Notes: a model not told the origin generated them from the sequence alone. A stretch of DNA of 64,000 bases from Perognathus longimembris pacificus (GCF_023159225.1 NC_063162.1:92770880-92834879); one strand, 5' to 3'; shown: positions 21,799-34,754, counted from the stretch's first letter. Made by a program: numbers and translations.

Positions 21799-24490
21799 AT
21801 TGGGAGCAAGACAAGGATGTATACTCTCTCCACTCCCCTTCAACATAGTACTAGAATTCCTAGCCAGAGCAATAAGGCAAGATGTAAATATAAAGGGGAT
21901 CCAAATAGGGAAAGATGAAGTAAAACTCTCTCTTTGCAGATGACATGAGCCTATATTTAAAGAACCCCATAGACTCTACTCCCAAGTTACTTGAGCTGAT
22001 CCAAAACTTTGGCAAAGTAACAGGATATAAAATAAATCCTCAAAAGTCAATGACTTTTCTGTATTCAAACAATGAGAACAGTGAGGCTGAAATCAGGAAA
22101 GCAACTCCTTTTGCAATAGCCTAAAAAATAATATGTAGGAATAACCTTAGCCAAAGAAGTGAAAGACTTCCACGAGAAAACATTCAAAATATGAAAAAGG
22201 AAATTAAAGCAGAACTAAGGAAGTAGAAAAACCTCCCATACCCCTGGATTGGGAAGATTAACATCGTGAAGAAAATGGTAATACTGACAAAGGATACCTA
22301 CAAATTTAATGCAATTCTCATCAATATCCCAACACCATGCTTTAATGAAATAGAGAAAGCAATCCAAAAATTTATATGGAACAATATAAGACCCATAATA
22401 CTGAAAACAATCCTTATTAGGAAGAACTGTCCTGGAGGAATTTCAATACCAAACTTCAAGCTCTATTACAAAGCTACAGTAATAAAAACAGCTTGGTGTT
22501 GGCACAAGAACAGGCCTGAGGACCAATGGAATAGAACTGAGGACCCAAAAATGAACCTTCAGACCAATGGCCACCTAATCCTTGATATGGGACCAAAACA
22601 AAAAAATAGGATGGAAGAAAGACAACCTCTCCGACAAATGAAGCTGGCAAAATTGGTTAAACACCTGTAAAAATCTAAACCTACATCTTTATATATCACC
22701 CTGCACCAGAATCAATTCCAAATGGATCAGAGACCTCAAGGTAAAAGCAGATACACTGAAAACTTTGCAGGAAGGAATAGGAGAAACACTAGAGCTCCTT
22801 GGCACAGGTTGAAACCTTCTTAAAGGCCCAGACACACCACAAATCAAAGAAAGGTTGGCCAAATGGGATTGCATAAAACTGCAGAGCTTCGGCGTGGCAA
22901 AGGACATAGCTTGCAAGATAAATAGAGAGCCCACAAATTGGGAGAAGATCTTCACTGTCCATACAACAGACAAGGGCCTCATATAAATGAACTCCAACTT
23001 ATGGAAATAATTGGTTTATCAGCATTGTTGTTATTTTCAATGTACTATGTGAAATTATGCCTTTCTCTTTTGTTTTTTCTTCTCTAAAATATACTTAGAA
23101 GTCAAAAAATTAAGTTCCACAAAAACAAATCCTCAAAGAAACAACTGCCCCACTAATTAGTGGGCTAAATACTTAAAAAGAGACTTCTCTGAAGAGGAAA
23201 TGAGAATGGCCAAGAGGCACATGAAGAAGTGCTCAACATCACTGGCCATAAAAGAAATGTAAAGGAAAACAACATTGAGTTTCCAATTCACCCCAGTAAG
23301 AATGGCCATTATCAAGAAAACTAACAATAGATGCTGGCAGGGGTAAGCCAAAAAAGGAGCCTATTACATTGTTGGTGGGAGTATAAACTTGTTCAACCAC
23401 TCTAGAAAGCAGTATGAAGGCTCCTCAAAAGGCTAAACATATAACTCCCCTATGACCCAACCACTCCACTTCTGAGCATGAAAAGCAAGACCATTCAAAA
23501 GCTACCATTGAGTTTCCAATTCACCCCAGTAAGAATGGCCATTATCAAGAAAACTAACAATAGATACTGGCAGGGGTAAGCCAAAAAAGGAACCTACTAC
23601 ATTGTTGGTGGGAGTATAAACTTGTTCAACCACTCTAGAAAGCAGTATGAAGGCTCCTCAAAAGGCTAAACATATAACTCCCCTATGACCCAATCACTCC
23701 ACTTCTGAGCATGAAAAGCAAGACCATCCAAAAGCTACCAGAACAACCATGTTTGTTGCAGCACTATTTACTATAGCTAAAATACAGAAGCAACCCAGAT
23801 GCCCCTCAGTAGATGAATGGATCAAGAAATTGTGGTATTTATACACAATGGAATTCTATGCTTCTATCAGAAGGAATTTCATTGTTCCAATTCATAACAA
23901 AATGGAAAGACTTGGAAAAAAATCATGCTAAGTGAAGTGAGTCAGACTCAGAGAAACATAGACTCTATAGTTTCTCTCATTAGTAATAATTAATAAATGT
24001 CAGGACAGTTATTAATGTTAGGACAGCCCTAACAGATGATCACAGTAGCTCAATAGCTATGTATAGATGACTACATAAGATGATGCTTAGCAAAATGAAC
24101 TCCAATTTATGGAATTAATTGGTTTATTGGCATTGTTGTTATTTTCAAAATTATGCCTTTTTCTTTTGTTTTTTCTTCCCTAAGGTTTAGCCCCTATTGT
24201 TGTACTTGATTGTGGTACCCTGGGTATTGTATTTATGTTTATCTGAATCCAGGAAGGAAAGGGCAACATCAAAGTGGTGAGACAAAGGGTAAAGGACAAG
24301 GCAATAGCAATACTTACAAGACAATATGTTGTAAACCAACTGTACAACTGGAGTGTGGTAGGGCAGGAGGGAAGGTGGGAGAAAAATGAAGGAGGAAGTA
24401 ACAAGATTGACAAAAATATCCTCATTACCTTACATATGTAACTGTAACCCCTCTGTACATCACCTTGACAATAAAAATAAAATAAAATAT
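21799..24490 (+). mobile_element. 5'-truncated L1 (lineage B) with internal duplications
   Basis: Plus-strand L1 starting inside the reverse transcriptase at the [18 protein letters not shown]. FADD is still readable (TTTGCAGATGAC), followed by a broken thumb and C-terminal region, a 3'UTR and the lineage-B end CTCTGTACATCACC with an A-rich tail. Many stops and frameshifts make it a relic. The shared TAACCACTA at 21790-21798 and 24503-24511 is a candidate target-site duplication. Two internal rearrangements are listed separately. Confidence 0.88.
23273..23738 (+). repeat. 233-bp tandem duplication within L1 ORF2
   Basis: 23273-23505 and 23506-23738 are head-to-tail copies starting CATTGAGTTTCCAATTCACC and ending AAAAGCTAC, differing at only a handful of sites. 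The segment belongs to the C-terminal region of ORF2. Confidence 0.95.
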
Positions 24491-24511
24491 TTAAAAGTAA
24501 GATAACCACTA

Positions 24512-27500
24512 TACCTAAAGAAAAGGAAAAATGGATGTATCTCCTATTGATTTACCTCATTAGTGTGTTGGTTCATGTCACAATTAGCAAGCAACTACAA
24601 AAAGATAGTTTGTTTTTTAAACTAGAAAATAATTTTTAAAATACTCTCTACTTGGTGCAAAAACAATCAACAAAACACAGGTGATTCAGTGAAAAGGGAT
24701 TAGCCACCCTACACTGCAGTAAGAAAAATAATTTAATTATGTCAGTTTCCAATGTATGCTTCCTTATTATTCCTCCATTCTTGGTATTGTTTAGAAAATT
24801 TTGAGGGCAACATTAACCTTGTACTTCATATGCATGCATTTATCTTTATGTTCTAAAAAATGAGTTCCTTTGAGTAAATCCAGGGCATTGTAAGTCCCTA
24901 CTACTATCAACACAGTCTTTCTATTCTTCAAAAAGAGACTTTGATCTTTTGTTTTTGAACAAAAACTTCCTAGTGTTAGTTGAAAAATCTTTAGAAAACA
25001 GAACTCAGCAATTCTATTTTGCAGGGCATTACCTCATCATGCCTGTAAACTACAGTGCTCTAAAAACACTGTCATGTATTTGTTAAACATGCAGCCTTTC
25101 TTCTCTTTTGCTCTGCTACTCAAATTTGTCCATTTACTACTCAAGAACAAAGTGCTAATTTCCCTAACTCCTTGGCTTCCTGGTAGGAAACACATATTTT
25201 ATCATCTTTAAATATGAAATGCATCCATGATTTTTAAAAATATGTTACTTTATAGCCTTACAAAGACTGAGGTAAAAAAAATAGGACACAGAAGACATAA
25301 ATTAATGTTAAGGGGAAGATTATTGCAGAAAATATTCTTTCCTGCTTATTTTTCTCACTTAGAACTTATTTACTCAGAGAGGACTAAAAAATGATACAAA
25401 AACTAATAGGCTGTATTTTAAAATGCTAGTTTGGTATATTTCATAAAGAATTATAGAATTTTTATAAGACTTTTTTATTCATATTTCAAATAGATTTGAC
25501 CTCAACTATAATCAAAATAATCATGTTATACTAGAATACTTTTGGTGGTTAATTTTCTATATTTTATAATTTCACAGTTGTAGAAACAGTTTCAAAATAA
25601 ATTTAGAGCCTATGAAAAGCTTAATTCAGAATACTTTATTTTTCATTTAAGTTAAACATAGTGGCTTGAACACATACAATGTCTTCTCCTAAAACCCAAT
25701 TTCAATGAGAAGGAGTTTTTCCTTAAACTATACATAAAATGAAATATGGGGGAAATAATGATATATCACAAATTTAGAGTCCACAAAACAATGGCTAGTG
25801 CTAAAAATCAATAGATAATGCTAAAACCGAAAAGTATGGCAAATGCTAAAACCAAAAGTAAGTCCCCACCTATCTCAAGAACTGGAAATAACATATACTG
25901 GCAAGTGCAGAATAGAGAGGGAGCAATACTGTAAGGTCACTCTGAATAGTTCTGTGCACTTCAAGCTCTACACATGGGCCAGGCGATTAGGGTATACTCC
26001 AATGCAAAGTTGATTAACATTAAGAATTTCAATTTGCCTTTAGAAAATAACTGAAGATAAATATGTGAATAACTGGGTAAACTGAGCACACACTGCTGTA
26101 CTTTATGTTTATAATGAAAGCAAGTGCTACACAGGCTTAAAGTGCCAGAGCCCAAGTAGTGTGGTCTAGTTGAGGCCTAGAATTTAGGAATTGGTTTCAT
26201 AACCCTGGGATGGGATGAGGAGATGATTTTAGAAATCTTGCAGATTGTGGGTAGGATTTCACTAAAGGAGAAAATGCACTTGGGATATTTAGTGGAAAAA
26301 GTAGGTGTTTATGGAGCAGGGGATTTAGGTTTGAAAATAAAGAATGTAGTAATGACTTTGGGGCGGAGGGGAGGGGGTGATTGAGGGTCCCTCAGTGACA
26401 AGCTCAACATTTTGTGCTTCTTTCCTTCGTGCTGTGGTTTGATCATACTTAGTTGCATTGGTAATTTGGGTATTTTCATGTAGCCTGGTGTACATGGTAC
26501 CAGGAGGAATAAAGACTAAAAGGAAAATAAAGAGCATGTGCCTGTCCGATATAAAGCGCTCTAGGGAGGCTCCTGCTGGGAAGAAGCAGTGTTGCACCAG
26601 TCCAGTAAAGGTCACAAGCAGAGCTTGGGGAAAAATTAAGGCAGAAGGCTGTGCAGAGGAAGAAACTAGGCTGCAGTGCAGTCACAGCAATGCTTCACCT
26701 AACTGCACAGGAGCTCTGAGGCTAGGCTGGCCTTTCCCATGGGGTGAGAGCTGTGAGCTCTTTTATCACTGTCTGACCACCTGACTGCAGGCTGCTCAGA
26801 GAAAGGCATGTGAATTTGGACACGGAGGGAAAAATTCTTTGTGAGCCAAGGGGATAAATCTCTCAATTTTGAATAGGAAAATTGTGCAGAACAGTCCAGT
26901 ATTCACAAGAATGGAGATTAGTTTATGGAAAAATGCTAAAAATTAAAAAATAGATATACCCAATTATCCAATAATACAGATTCATATGGCAGGGGAAGAG
27001 AGTTTGAAAATAATTATATTAACATGAATAAGTAATCAGATGGTAAAGATGAGTATAGAGATTGTGAAAATACGATCAATTTTTTCTTGGCATTTTATAT
27101 TGCTCTTTATGCAAATTATGACCAAATAAAAATAATACACTTTCAGCTGACGTTGTAGTCCTTATCCAAACTTGAGGACAAATGTGCATTGATTTAGAAA
27201 GTGCCTTCTTCGACAGTCACTCTTCATCTCTCAGTCTCTCTCTCTCTCTCTCTCTCCCTTTCATACACACACATACGCACATGTATATACACACACATAT
27301 ACCTTTAAAAATACCTGTTTTATTAGGTAGACAACTGGATAAATGTTTTGTATGGTTGGTCACTAAAAGTGCAAGGGATTTCAGTAGGAGTTTATTACTA
27401 CTTTGTGGGAAATGTGGGTTTGGTTAAATGTAAGTTGAGCCTTTATTTTGTAGAGGCTAGAGGGAAAGTGTCTTAATCTGTTACCTGTGGTTATCTCAGA

Positions 27501-28016
27501 ATATTTGCAATTAGGTTATCTATTAAAAATTAGAGGCTTATATTTACTCATGGGACTGGAGTCTGGGAAATCCAAGAATGTGCCACTAGTATCTTCTGAG
27601 GATCTTATATGGTGCTTCAACTCATCAGGGAAACTCATCAGGGAAAGTGGCTGGACTATCAAAGAGAGAACACAGGGATGGACTTCCTCTATTAATAACT
27701 ACTCATTCCATGTGAGCAAGAAGTCACTGATGTGAGAAAAGTATGAGTCAGTTCATGAAAACTCTTCCCCCTGTGATCTAAGCACTTCCCACTAGGTCCT
27801 GAGGCCTAGCACAACAGATTAACATGAAGGTTGCTAGGATTAAACCATAGCCTGTTGGGCTTAAAAGCAGAAAGAAATGTTTGGGTAGCCAGTAGTTAAA
27901 GCAGGTCAGTACAGCAGGTATGGGGTAGTGAATGGAGATGACAGAAGTTCAAGATGAATTTTTAGATGGAAGAAAAAGGAGATTTTTATTACATTTATCT
28001 TTGTTTTCTTTTTTCC
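24512..28016. other. Unique AT-rich sequence, no gene seen
   Basis: About 3.5 kb. Open frames near 26.3-26.8 kb (up to 108 codons) overlap each other on both strands and lack domains. A TC microsatellite lies at 27235-27257, with CA/TA steps to 27300. Confidence 0.5.
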
Positions 28017-28110
28017 TGCCTACATCTGGCTGAGAACCATTGTCCTCAGATCTCAGCCTGCCGAGTAGCTATAATACAGGCATGAGCCACTTGCACCAGA
28101 AAATGTGTGC
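28017..28110 (-). mobile_element. Partial B1-Geo type SINE
   Basis: Plus-strand TCCTCAGATCTCAGCCTGCC and ACAGGCATGAGCCAC match the reversed 7SL-like head; the right half is missing. Confidence 0.55.
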
Positions 28111-28229
28111 TGTTATCTGTTAAACCATGAGATCTACAGAAAATTCTTCATTATTCACAAGTATACCCTTTTGTTTTTTTCCCCTTTCTTGCACTATAAC
28201 AAAGTGTGAACAAGTGGTGAACTAATTTG

Positions 28230-28415
28230 CCAGTGATACTCACTATACACCATATTGGGAATGAACTATACAACTTGGAGGGAGAAGGGGAATCGAGAGG
28301 GGGAAAAATGGGAGCAAATGAGGGAAGAGGTGACATTGTTCAACAAGAAATGTACTAATTACTTGAGTTATGTAACTGTAACCCCTCTGTACGTCACCCT
28401 TACTATAAGGATTTT
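28230..28415 (+). mobile_element. L1 lineage-B 3' end fragment
   Basis: Short plus-strand 3'UTR piece: GGAGGGAGAAGGGGAATC-type purine run, then TAACTGTAACCCCTCTGTAC and an interrupted A/T tail. The front is truncated. Confidence 0.75.
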
Positions 28416-28899
28416 TTTTAAGTGTGAGTACTGTTTTCAAGTAGGCTGGAGGCTACTGGGTCTTGATTGTTAGCCAGCCTCAAGTGTCAATACCTATATT
28501 TACATTGAAGATGATAGTAAAATTGAAAGCTAAAACCAGAGAAAACATGTATGTTTAGTGTGATCATCAGGGAATCTTCAATTATGTCAAAATCCCTTAA
28601 GTCTATTAGTTTGCAACACTTGCCCATGGAAAACACTCCATACTGGGGCTGGTAATGTGATCTGTGGAGTATACCAATCCTATCACTTTACATAATACCT
28701 CCATGTGGATAATGTCCATGCATATATTCTCACACAGGGTGCTCCCTTCACTCCAGCCTTTATTGTCCAATGAATCTACCAACACATCCAAAACCAGGCT
28801 TATGACCCTCCCTCTGCAAAACAGAAACCACTGAACAGTTTCCCATATGAGCTCATAACTCCATACCTTCTGATCATTCAAGCAAAACGTTTGGGCTCC
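28416..28899. other. Unique sequence, nothing recognised
   Basis: A 91-codon open frame on the minus strand (28606-28881) has no domain. It may be the outer part of the adjacent L2. Confidence 0.35.
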
Positions 28900-29375
28900 T
28901 GTTTAATGTCTTTCTTCCTCCCATACACAACATCTAAGGCCCTAACTTTATCTCCACTTTATCTCTTTGTCTCCAGAATCTGACCACATCTTACCACTAC
29001 GACCATTTACTCCTCAGCCATCATTACCTCTCATCTGAACTAATTCAGTGTCTTTAAACTGGTCTCCTTGCTTGCATTCTTATAACATTGCAGCTTATTT
29101 TCAACATAAAATTCCAGAGGAATAAAAGTCAAAGCCTTGACAATAGCCTACAAGATCCCTAGATGATCAATTCCACATTGCCATTATTCATCTTCTGTCT
29201 AGTAGCTACCTCTCATTCTTCACTGGTCTTTTGGCATGCTGCTGTCCAGACTCTTTGTACATGCTGTGTCCTATGTAGGAATACTCTTCTCCAAAATAGG
29301 TACATGGCACACAGCCACCCTCTAATACGTTATTTATTCACAAGCTACTTATTTAGGATTACAAACTAGCCCCTT
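28900..29375 (+). mobile_element. LINE-2 (L2) 3' end relic
   Basis: Very old repeat. CTGGTCTCCTTGCTTGCA, AATAGCCTACAAGATCCCTA and TTTGTACATGCTGTGTCCTA occur in the order of the mammalian L2 3' consensus (…GGCCTACAAGGCCCT… TTTGCACATGCTGTTCCC…). Confidence 0.7.
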
Positions 29376-30923
29376 CTTTGTAAGGGTTCTGTCACTCTCC
29401 ATCTTATTCCCTTTTATTTCTATTACATATATATATATATATATATACACACAGATGTCTTAGGTACTGTAATTTTTAATATTAAGTGTAATACTAAACG
29501 TCTTTACCCAACTAGATAAATTCACTGTAATCAGAGATTTTTATCCAGTCTTCGTCCTAGCCCCAAATTCTTTCAACTGGTGCTTAGCATACAGTTGGTA
29601 CATGATTAAAATAATTGAATGAATTCAGTGAATTAACCTTATTCTGTATTTTAGAAAGTTATATTTTAGCTTGATTTCTATATTGGGAATTTTATTGTGT
29701 CTCAATCTTCAAACCTTGTAACTGACCTTCTGCAAATAGGAGAGTTCAGTTGGCTATTTCACGTCCATTGTTTCTTTTAACCCAAGTTGCTAGGTTTTCA
29801 TTTTGAAGAAAGGTTACCCACTGAGCATAATTTTATTGTGAGTCCATGCAGAAGGCAATATGAGGAACGCTTATGATAAAATTCCCAAATCCCAGCCCTT
29901 CTCCTTCAGTTTACTCCTTGTGCAAATACCAGGGTTGCACACAATACTTTTAACAGAATGGAATCATTTGGAGAAAGTAGAATGGAAAACTAAGTGGGTA
30001 GCTTGAGAATAAATATACTGAAAGTCATAATTTGCCTTTCATAAATTCACACAAGTGAGAAATTCATCTAAAAATGAAAATTCTAAAGCAATCAAAACTA
30101 TGATGTTGCAAATTGATTTTTTTTTGTTTTTCTTTCTTTCTTTTTGTGAAAGTGGCATACATTTCCTCTGATTTCATTACCCAAAAGGGATGACTGTGTT
30201 GATAAACATGCTCCTGAGACTACCTTGTCCTTTCATTCCCATCAGTCAACAACACTGAGTGGCCACTGTTGATAGCAGAACTTCAATATGTTTAAAATGA
30301 TTTGTACCATGCTTTGCTTAATATTTACAACTGTCACAAAGGATATTATAAAAGCAACAGAACTTTTTTTAATTTATACTCCACCAAAGCTGGAATTTAT
30401 AATTAATCAGAAGACCATACTATCTGTACTATCTGTAAAGAATTTGATAAGTATATGAACATTTCCAGAAAATATCAAGAGAACTATTTATAAGTCTTTA
30501 GATCAATATTTTCAAGTAACTTTAAGAATATTCATTTACACTTAGCTCATTGGAAGGCTATTTGGAAATTATTTTGATATATTTAACCAAGAGCAAGAAA
30601 GCAAAAGACCACAAAGTTGATATTTCTCTCAGACATTGTTGTGATAAATCTTCAAAAGAGCATTCTTTAAAATAAAATTCTTTTAAAACCTCTTCTGGAC
30701 TTCAAAAATTTAGCTAATGGTTTTTAATATTAAAGATACATTATAGTACTTTTTCTAGACTTGTAACAACATCCTATAACTAACTGAAGTTATATAGAAA
30801 TATAAGTGCTATGTAAATAGAGAAAAAGCCAGAATGGAAGGAGGGAGGGAGGAAGAGAAGAGGAAAGGAGAAAAAGGAAGGAAAAAGAGAAAAAGTGAAC
30901 AATAACCTTAAATTCACAATGAT
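29376..30923. other. Unique AT-rich sequence, no gene seen
   Basis: Contains a TA microsatellite at 29425-29447 and a purine-rich GGGA/GGAA run at 30831-30897. No coding or repeat family is recognised otherwise. Confidence 0.5.
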
Positions 30924-30992
30924 CAGGGACTAGGGATGTAACTTGGTTGTAGAGCGCTTGCCTAGCTAACAAGATCTGGGTCTGTTCACCAT
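30924..30992 (+). mobile_element. ID-like SINE monomer
   Basis: AGGGACTAGGGATGTAACTT then AGAGCGCTTGCCTAGC is a diverged ID head. No Geo half follows. Confidence 0.65.
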
Positions 30993-31334
30993 AAAAATAT
31001 TAGAATAAATGACATATCTTAACATTGTATTTGTGGCAACTAATATAATAACTAACTAGCTGTGAATACGGAGTGCTCAGCAAAATAATCAATGCCCTCT
31101 GCCTTTATCCTATCTTCTTAAATCCATCCTCAAAATAAAGATATTTTGTGTATTTATTGTTAGTCTAGTAAAGTTTCCCAAGATGAGAGTCATACAATTT
31201 GCATAATTTATATGATCAATTATAAATATATATTTAGACATGACACATACTTACAATTTATCTTCAAAGTAGGACTAGGAATCAGAAGTCTTAATCCTAA
31301 TCTCTCCATTTATTATTTTGAATAGCAACATTAG
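30993..31334. other. Unique sequence, nothing recognised
   Basis: AT-rich, no gene seen. Confidence 0.4.
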
Positions 31335-31585
31335 TGCTTAAGTGCTATAGAGCCAGGCACCTTGAGTTCAAATTTTTGTTCCAAATCTTACTTAGTAAGC
31401 TCCATAAATGCATCACATCCTCTTTGTGCCTCAGCTTCCTTATCTTTAAAGTGAAGTCATAGGAGTTTCACATATTTAATAATTTGTTGTTAATATTAGA
31501 TGGTTATTGTCAATAATGTGCTTTGTAGAATGCTGGCACAAAGCAAGTGCTCAATAAATGTTCACAGTAATTTTCACTGTACTGG
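31335..31585 (+). mobile_element. MIR SINE relic
   Basis: Forward MIR: GTGCCTCAGCTTCCTTATCT, an AAGTGAAGTCATAGGAG-type core and the 3' word AAGTGCTCAATAAATGTTC match consensus order. Confidence 0.8.
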
Positions 31586-31601
31586 TTATTATGTCTGGAA
31601 T

Positions 31602-31855
31602 AGATAGGCAGATAGACAGACAGACAGATAGATGCCACATTCAATAGCTCTATGCTTTTTTGTGTACTTGGTAATGAACACTGCATTGTCATAAACTTGC
31701 CCACGAACCAAGCCAGCATCAGGCCAAGGTTCATGAAGTTAGGCTTAGGCTCAGGAAAAGAACTGTATAGAGCCCTATCAAAAGTAACAAATAAAAGAGA
31801 AAAGTTAGCTTTGGCTATCAAGAAGTAACAAATAAAAGAGAAAAGTTCACTTTGG
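31602..31855. repeat. (GATA/GACA)n and a 40-bp tandem duplication
   Basis: GATAGACAGA-type repeat at 31602-31633. Further on, AGTAACAAATAAAAGAGAAA occurs at 31783 and again at 31824 within a direct duplication of about 40 bases. Confidence 0.85.
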
Positions 31856-32222
31856 ATGAGGCAGATCAACACTTTCTAGAAGAGCAGAGCTGCTACTGAT
31901 AAAAGCAGAGTCTAGACACACAGCCAAGGCCAAATGGATTATGAGAGGAGTTTAAGGCCGGGAAGGAACTAATTCTAAGATTACTGAATGTTTACACTGG
32001 AGCTGAGTGTGTTTCCTTGACCTGGGACCTGTTATTAAAGTACCAGGTAGAAAAGGACAACAGATAGATACAAAGGACTCTAATTTTGCCTGCTCTCTTC
32101 TCATTGTCCCTTCTTCCCTTCATTTTCTTACCACTCCCACTTGGTTTCTGATAACGTTTTTTTATAGGCTTCATAATTCATCCTTCATCCTCCATTCTTG
32201 GTACATGAACTAGTCTCTTGCT

Positions 32223-32463
32223 AGAGCTGATGGCTCAATCCTGTAATCCTATCTACTCCAGCAGTTGAGATCAGATGATCGGAGGTTAACAATTCAAAAC
32301 TAGCCCACGTAGAAAAGTTCAGGAGACTCTTATCTCCAATTAATCAGCAAAAAGCTGCAAATAGAGATGTAGCTCAAGTAGTAGGGAACTAGTCTTGAGA
32401 GAAAAAGATAAGGAACAAAACTCACGTTCTGAGTTCATGCCCCAGTACTAGCACAAAATAACA
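32223..32463 (+). mobile_element. Dimeric SINE, B1-like plus Geo-like
   Basis: GATGGCTCAATCCTGTAATC head, CTCTTATCTCCAATTAATCA linker, ATGTAGCTCAAGTAGTAG right half and a short A-rich end. Diverged. Confidence 0.7.
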
Positions 32464-32629
32464 ACACCTTTTTTTCAACCTTCAGTCTTCTAGTTATGGT
32501 ACTCCTCAATTTGCTCAATTAATAGGTAATCATCAGGGGCATGTTTATCTCGACTGCCACTATCTCACACATAAGACCTAGATAATTGTAATTATCAAGT
32601 GATAGACCACTAAAAAACTACTGTTTTAA

Positions 32630-33060
32630 TCCTAGGTGTTCATTCAAGAGAAGTGAATATGTTTGTTTATGTAAAAATGTATGTAAATGCTTATAATAGC
32701 TTACTCATGATCACTTTAAACTGCACAACAACCCAAATGTCCTTTAGCCAATGAATTAATAAAATACATGGGTACATCCATGCAATGGAATGATATCTAG
32801 CAAAAAAAGAAAGAACTATTGATTCACATAACTGCACAAAACAATCTCAAAGACCTTTTCCTAAGCAAAAGAAGTCACATCCCCAAAGCATATTTTATGC
32901 TGATATTTACATGATTTACTGAAAAATTCATAATGGAGGTACAGAAAACCCATCAGCAATCACCAGAGATTTGGGGTAGGGAGTTATTATATAACAGAAT
33001 TTGAAGGGATGACAGAAAGGTTCTGTCTCATATTTTTGGTGGTAGATAGACATATACGAC
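32630..33060 (+). mobile_element. Old L1 (L1M-type) 3' relic
   Basis: CCAAATGTCCTTTAGCC, CATGCAATGGAATGATATCT and ATGATTTACTGAAAAATTC-type words track the end of ORF2 and the start of the 3'UTR in old mammalian L1. It is much more diverged than the lineage A and B copies. Confidence 0.65.
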
Positions 33061-33239
33061 AAAGATGAGGACTTTTTTGTACAAAGGCAAATACTTCCAT
33101 TAAACAGGATTGGTGATAGTAGAGCTATTATGAATCTGAAACCCACAGAACCAAGGTAAAGAAGGGACTCTCTGGAGAGAGGGTCACCATGAGAAGAGTT
33201 GTATTTTGTATTGAAGAACTTTAAAAACCCAAGCAGTAG

Positions 33240-33275
33240 CTACATCACCTTGACAATAAAATTAAATTTAAAATA
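33240..33275 (+). mobile_element. Tiny L1 lineage-B 3' terminus
   Basis: Only TACATCACCTTGACAATAAA and an AT-rich tail are present: an extremely short 5'-truncated insertion or a transduced end. Confidence 0.55.
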
Positions 33276-33423
33276 AATAAATCATGCAAAAAGGAGGAAG
33301 CCAAAGGGATAAACACATGTATTCAGTTTACTCTGCTGCCTCATGAGATTCCTATTGGCTGAATCCATTTGAAAGCAAGAGTTCAACATCTGAATCCATT
33401 TGAAAGCAAGAGATCACATCTTT

Positions 33424-34458
33424 TTTCTGAATAATTACTTATTTATTGTCAAAGTGATGTACAGAGGGGTTATAGTTTCATATGTAAGGGAGTGGGTACA
33501 TTTCTTGTACAATTTGTTACCTCCTCCCTCATTTCCCCCTTCCCTCTTTCCTCTTCTCCTCTCCCCCATGAGTTGTTCAGTTGGTTTACACCAAATGCTT
33601 TTGTAAGTATTGCTTTTGGAGTTGTTTGTCTTTTTATCCTTTGTCTCTCGATTTTAATATTCCCTTTCCCTTTCCTAGTTCTGATACCAGTGTGTACAGT
33701 ATCCAGGGTACTCAGATGAGATACAGTGATAGGGTGGGGACAACCACAGGAAGGGGATACAAGAGGATCATCAGCAAAAAAAGCTACAGTCTCACATGGC
33801 ATGTTGAAAGTAATTACAACAGTGATATAACACTTGTTTCCATAAGATGGAGTTCATTTCACTTAGCATCATCTTATGTATTCATAAGGGCATAGCTATT
33901 TGGTTCTTGTGATCCTCTGCTGTGACTAGCCTGGAAATGAGAATGGTCAGGAGACACATGAACAAATGCTCTACATCATTGGCCATAAAAGAAATGCAAA
34001 TCAAAATAACATTGAGTAAGAATGTCCATTATCAGGAAAACTAACAATAACAAATTCTGGAGGGGATGTGGCCAAAAGAGAACCCTACTACATTGTTGGT
34101 GGGAATGTAAACTTGTTCAGCCACTCCAGAAAGCAGTATGGAGATTTCCCAGAAGGCTAAACATAGAGCTCCCCTATAACCAGGCAGCCCCACTCTTGGG
34201 AACCTACCCAAAAGATTACAAACAAGAACACACTAAAGCCACCAGCACAACAATGATCATCACAGCACAATTTGTCATTGCTAAAATATGGAACCAACCC
34301 AGATGCTCCTCAGTAGATGAATGGATCAGGAAAATGTGGTACATATACACAATGGAATTTTATGCCTCTATCAGAAAGAATGGCATTGCCCCATTCATAA
34401 GGAAATGGAAGGACTTGGAAAAAAGTATACTAAGTGAAGTGAACCAGACCCAAAGAAA
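33424..34458. mobile_element. L1 lineage B with 5' inversion (twin priming)
   Basis: 33424-33932 is a minus-strand L1 3'UTR and terminus. From 33933 the sequence switches to the plus strand and reads the ORF2 C-terminus (including [18 protein letters not shown] and the PLLGTYPK-type motif) up to 34458. About 45 bases of L1 between the two arms are missing. Flanks carry CAAGAGATCACATCTTT at 33407-33423 and CAAGAGTTCACATCTTT at 34459-34475, one mismatch. One insertion explains both arms. Confidence 0.9.
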
Positions 34459-34475
34459 CAAGAGTTCACATCTTT

Positions 34476-34754
34476 GCAAGGCATAGGAGAGGCCCACGAG
34501 AGTGTGATGTGAGTATGGAGAGGCCCACAGAAGATAAATGCACTTTCCAGAAGGCAGCAAATACAAAAGGCAAAGAATAAATGTCCCAATTTTTCTATTT
34601 TCCTGCATTGGCCAAAACCAACTAGAACTCAGAAGGTAAGAACACCTGGGCTTCTGCAAAGGTCATCTCTCCCTGCAGGTAACCAAGTAGATCCGCTGAT
34701 AAACAGCAGGAAATAAGGTTTGGATAGTAATATAGCAAACAGAACAGCAAGCAG
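34476..34754. other. Unique sequence, nothing recognised
   Basis: Short unique stretch between the L1 and a microsatellite. Confidence 0.4.

Noticed and set aside
26325..26784. Overlapping 96- and 108-codon open frames on opposite strands
   Set aside because: No recognisable domain on either strand, and mutual overlap suggests chance openness.
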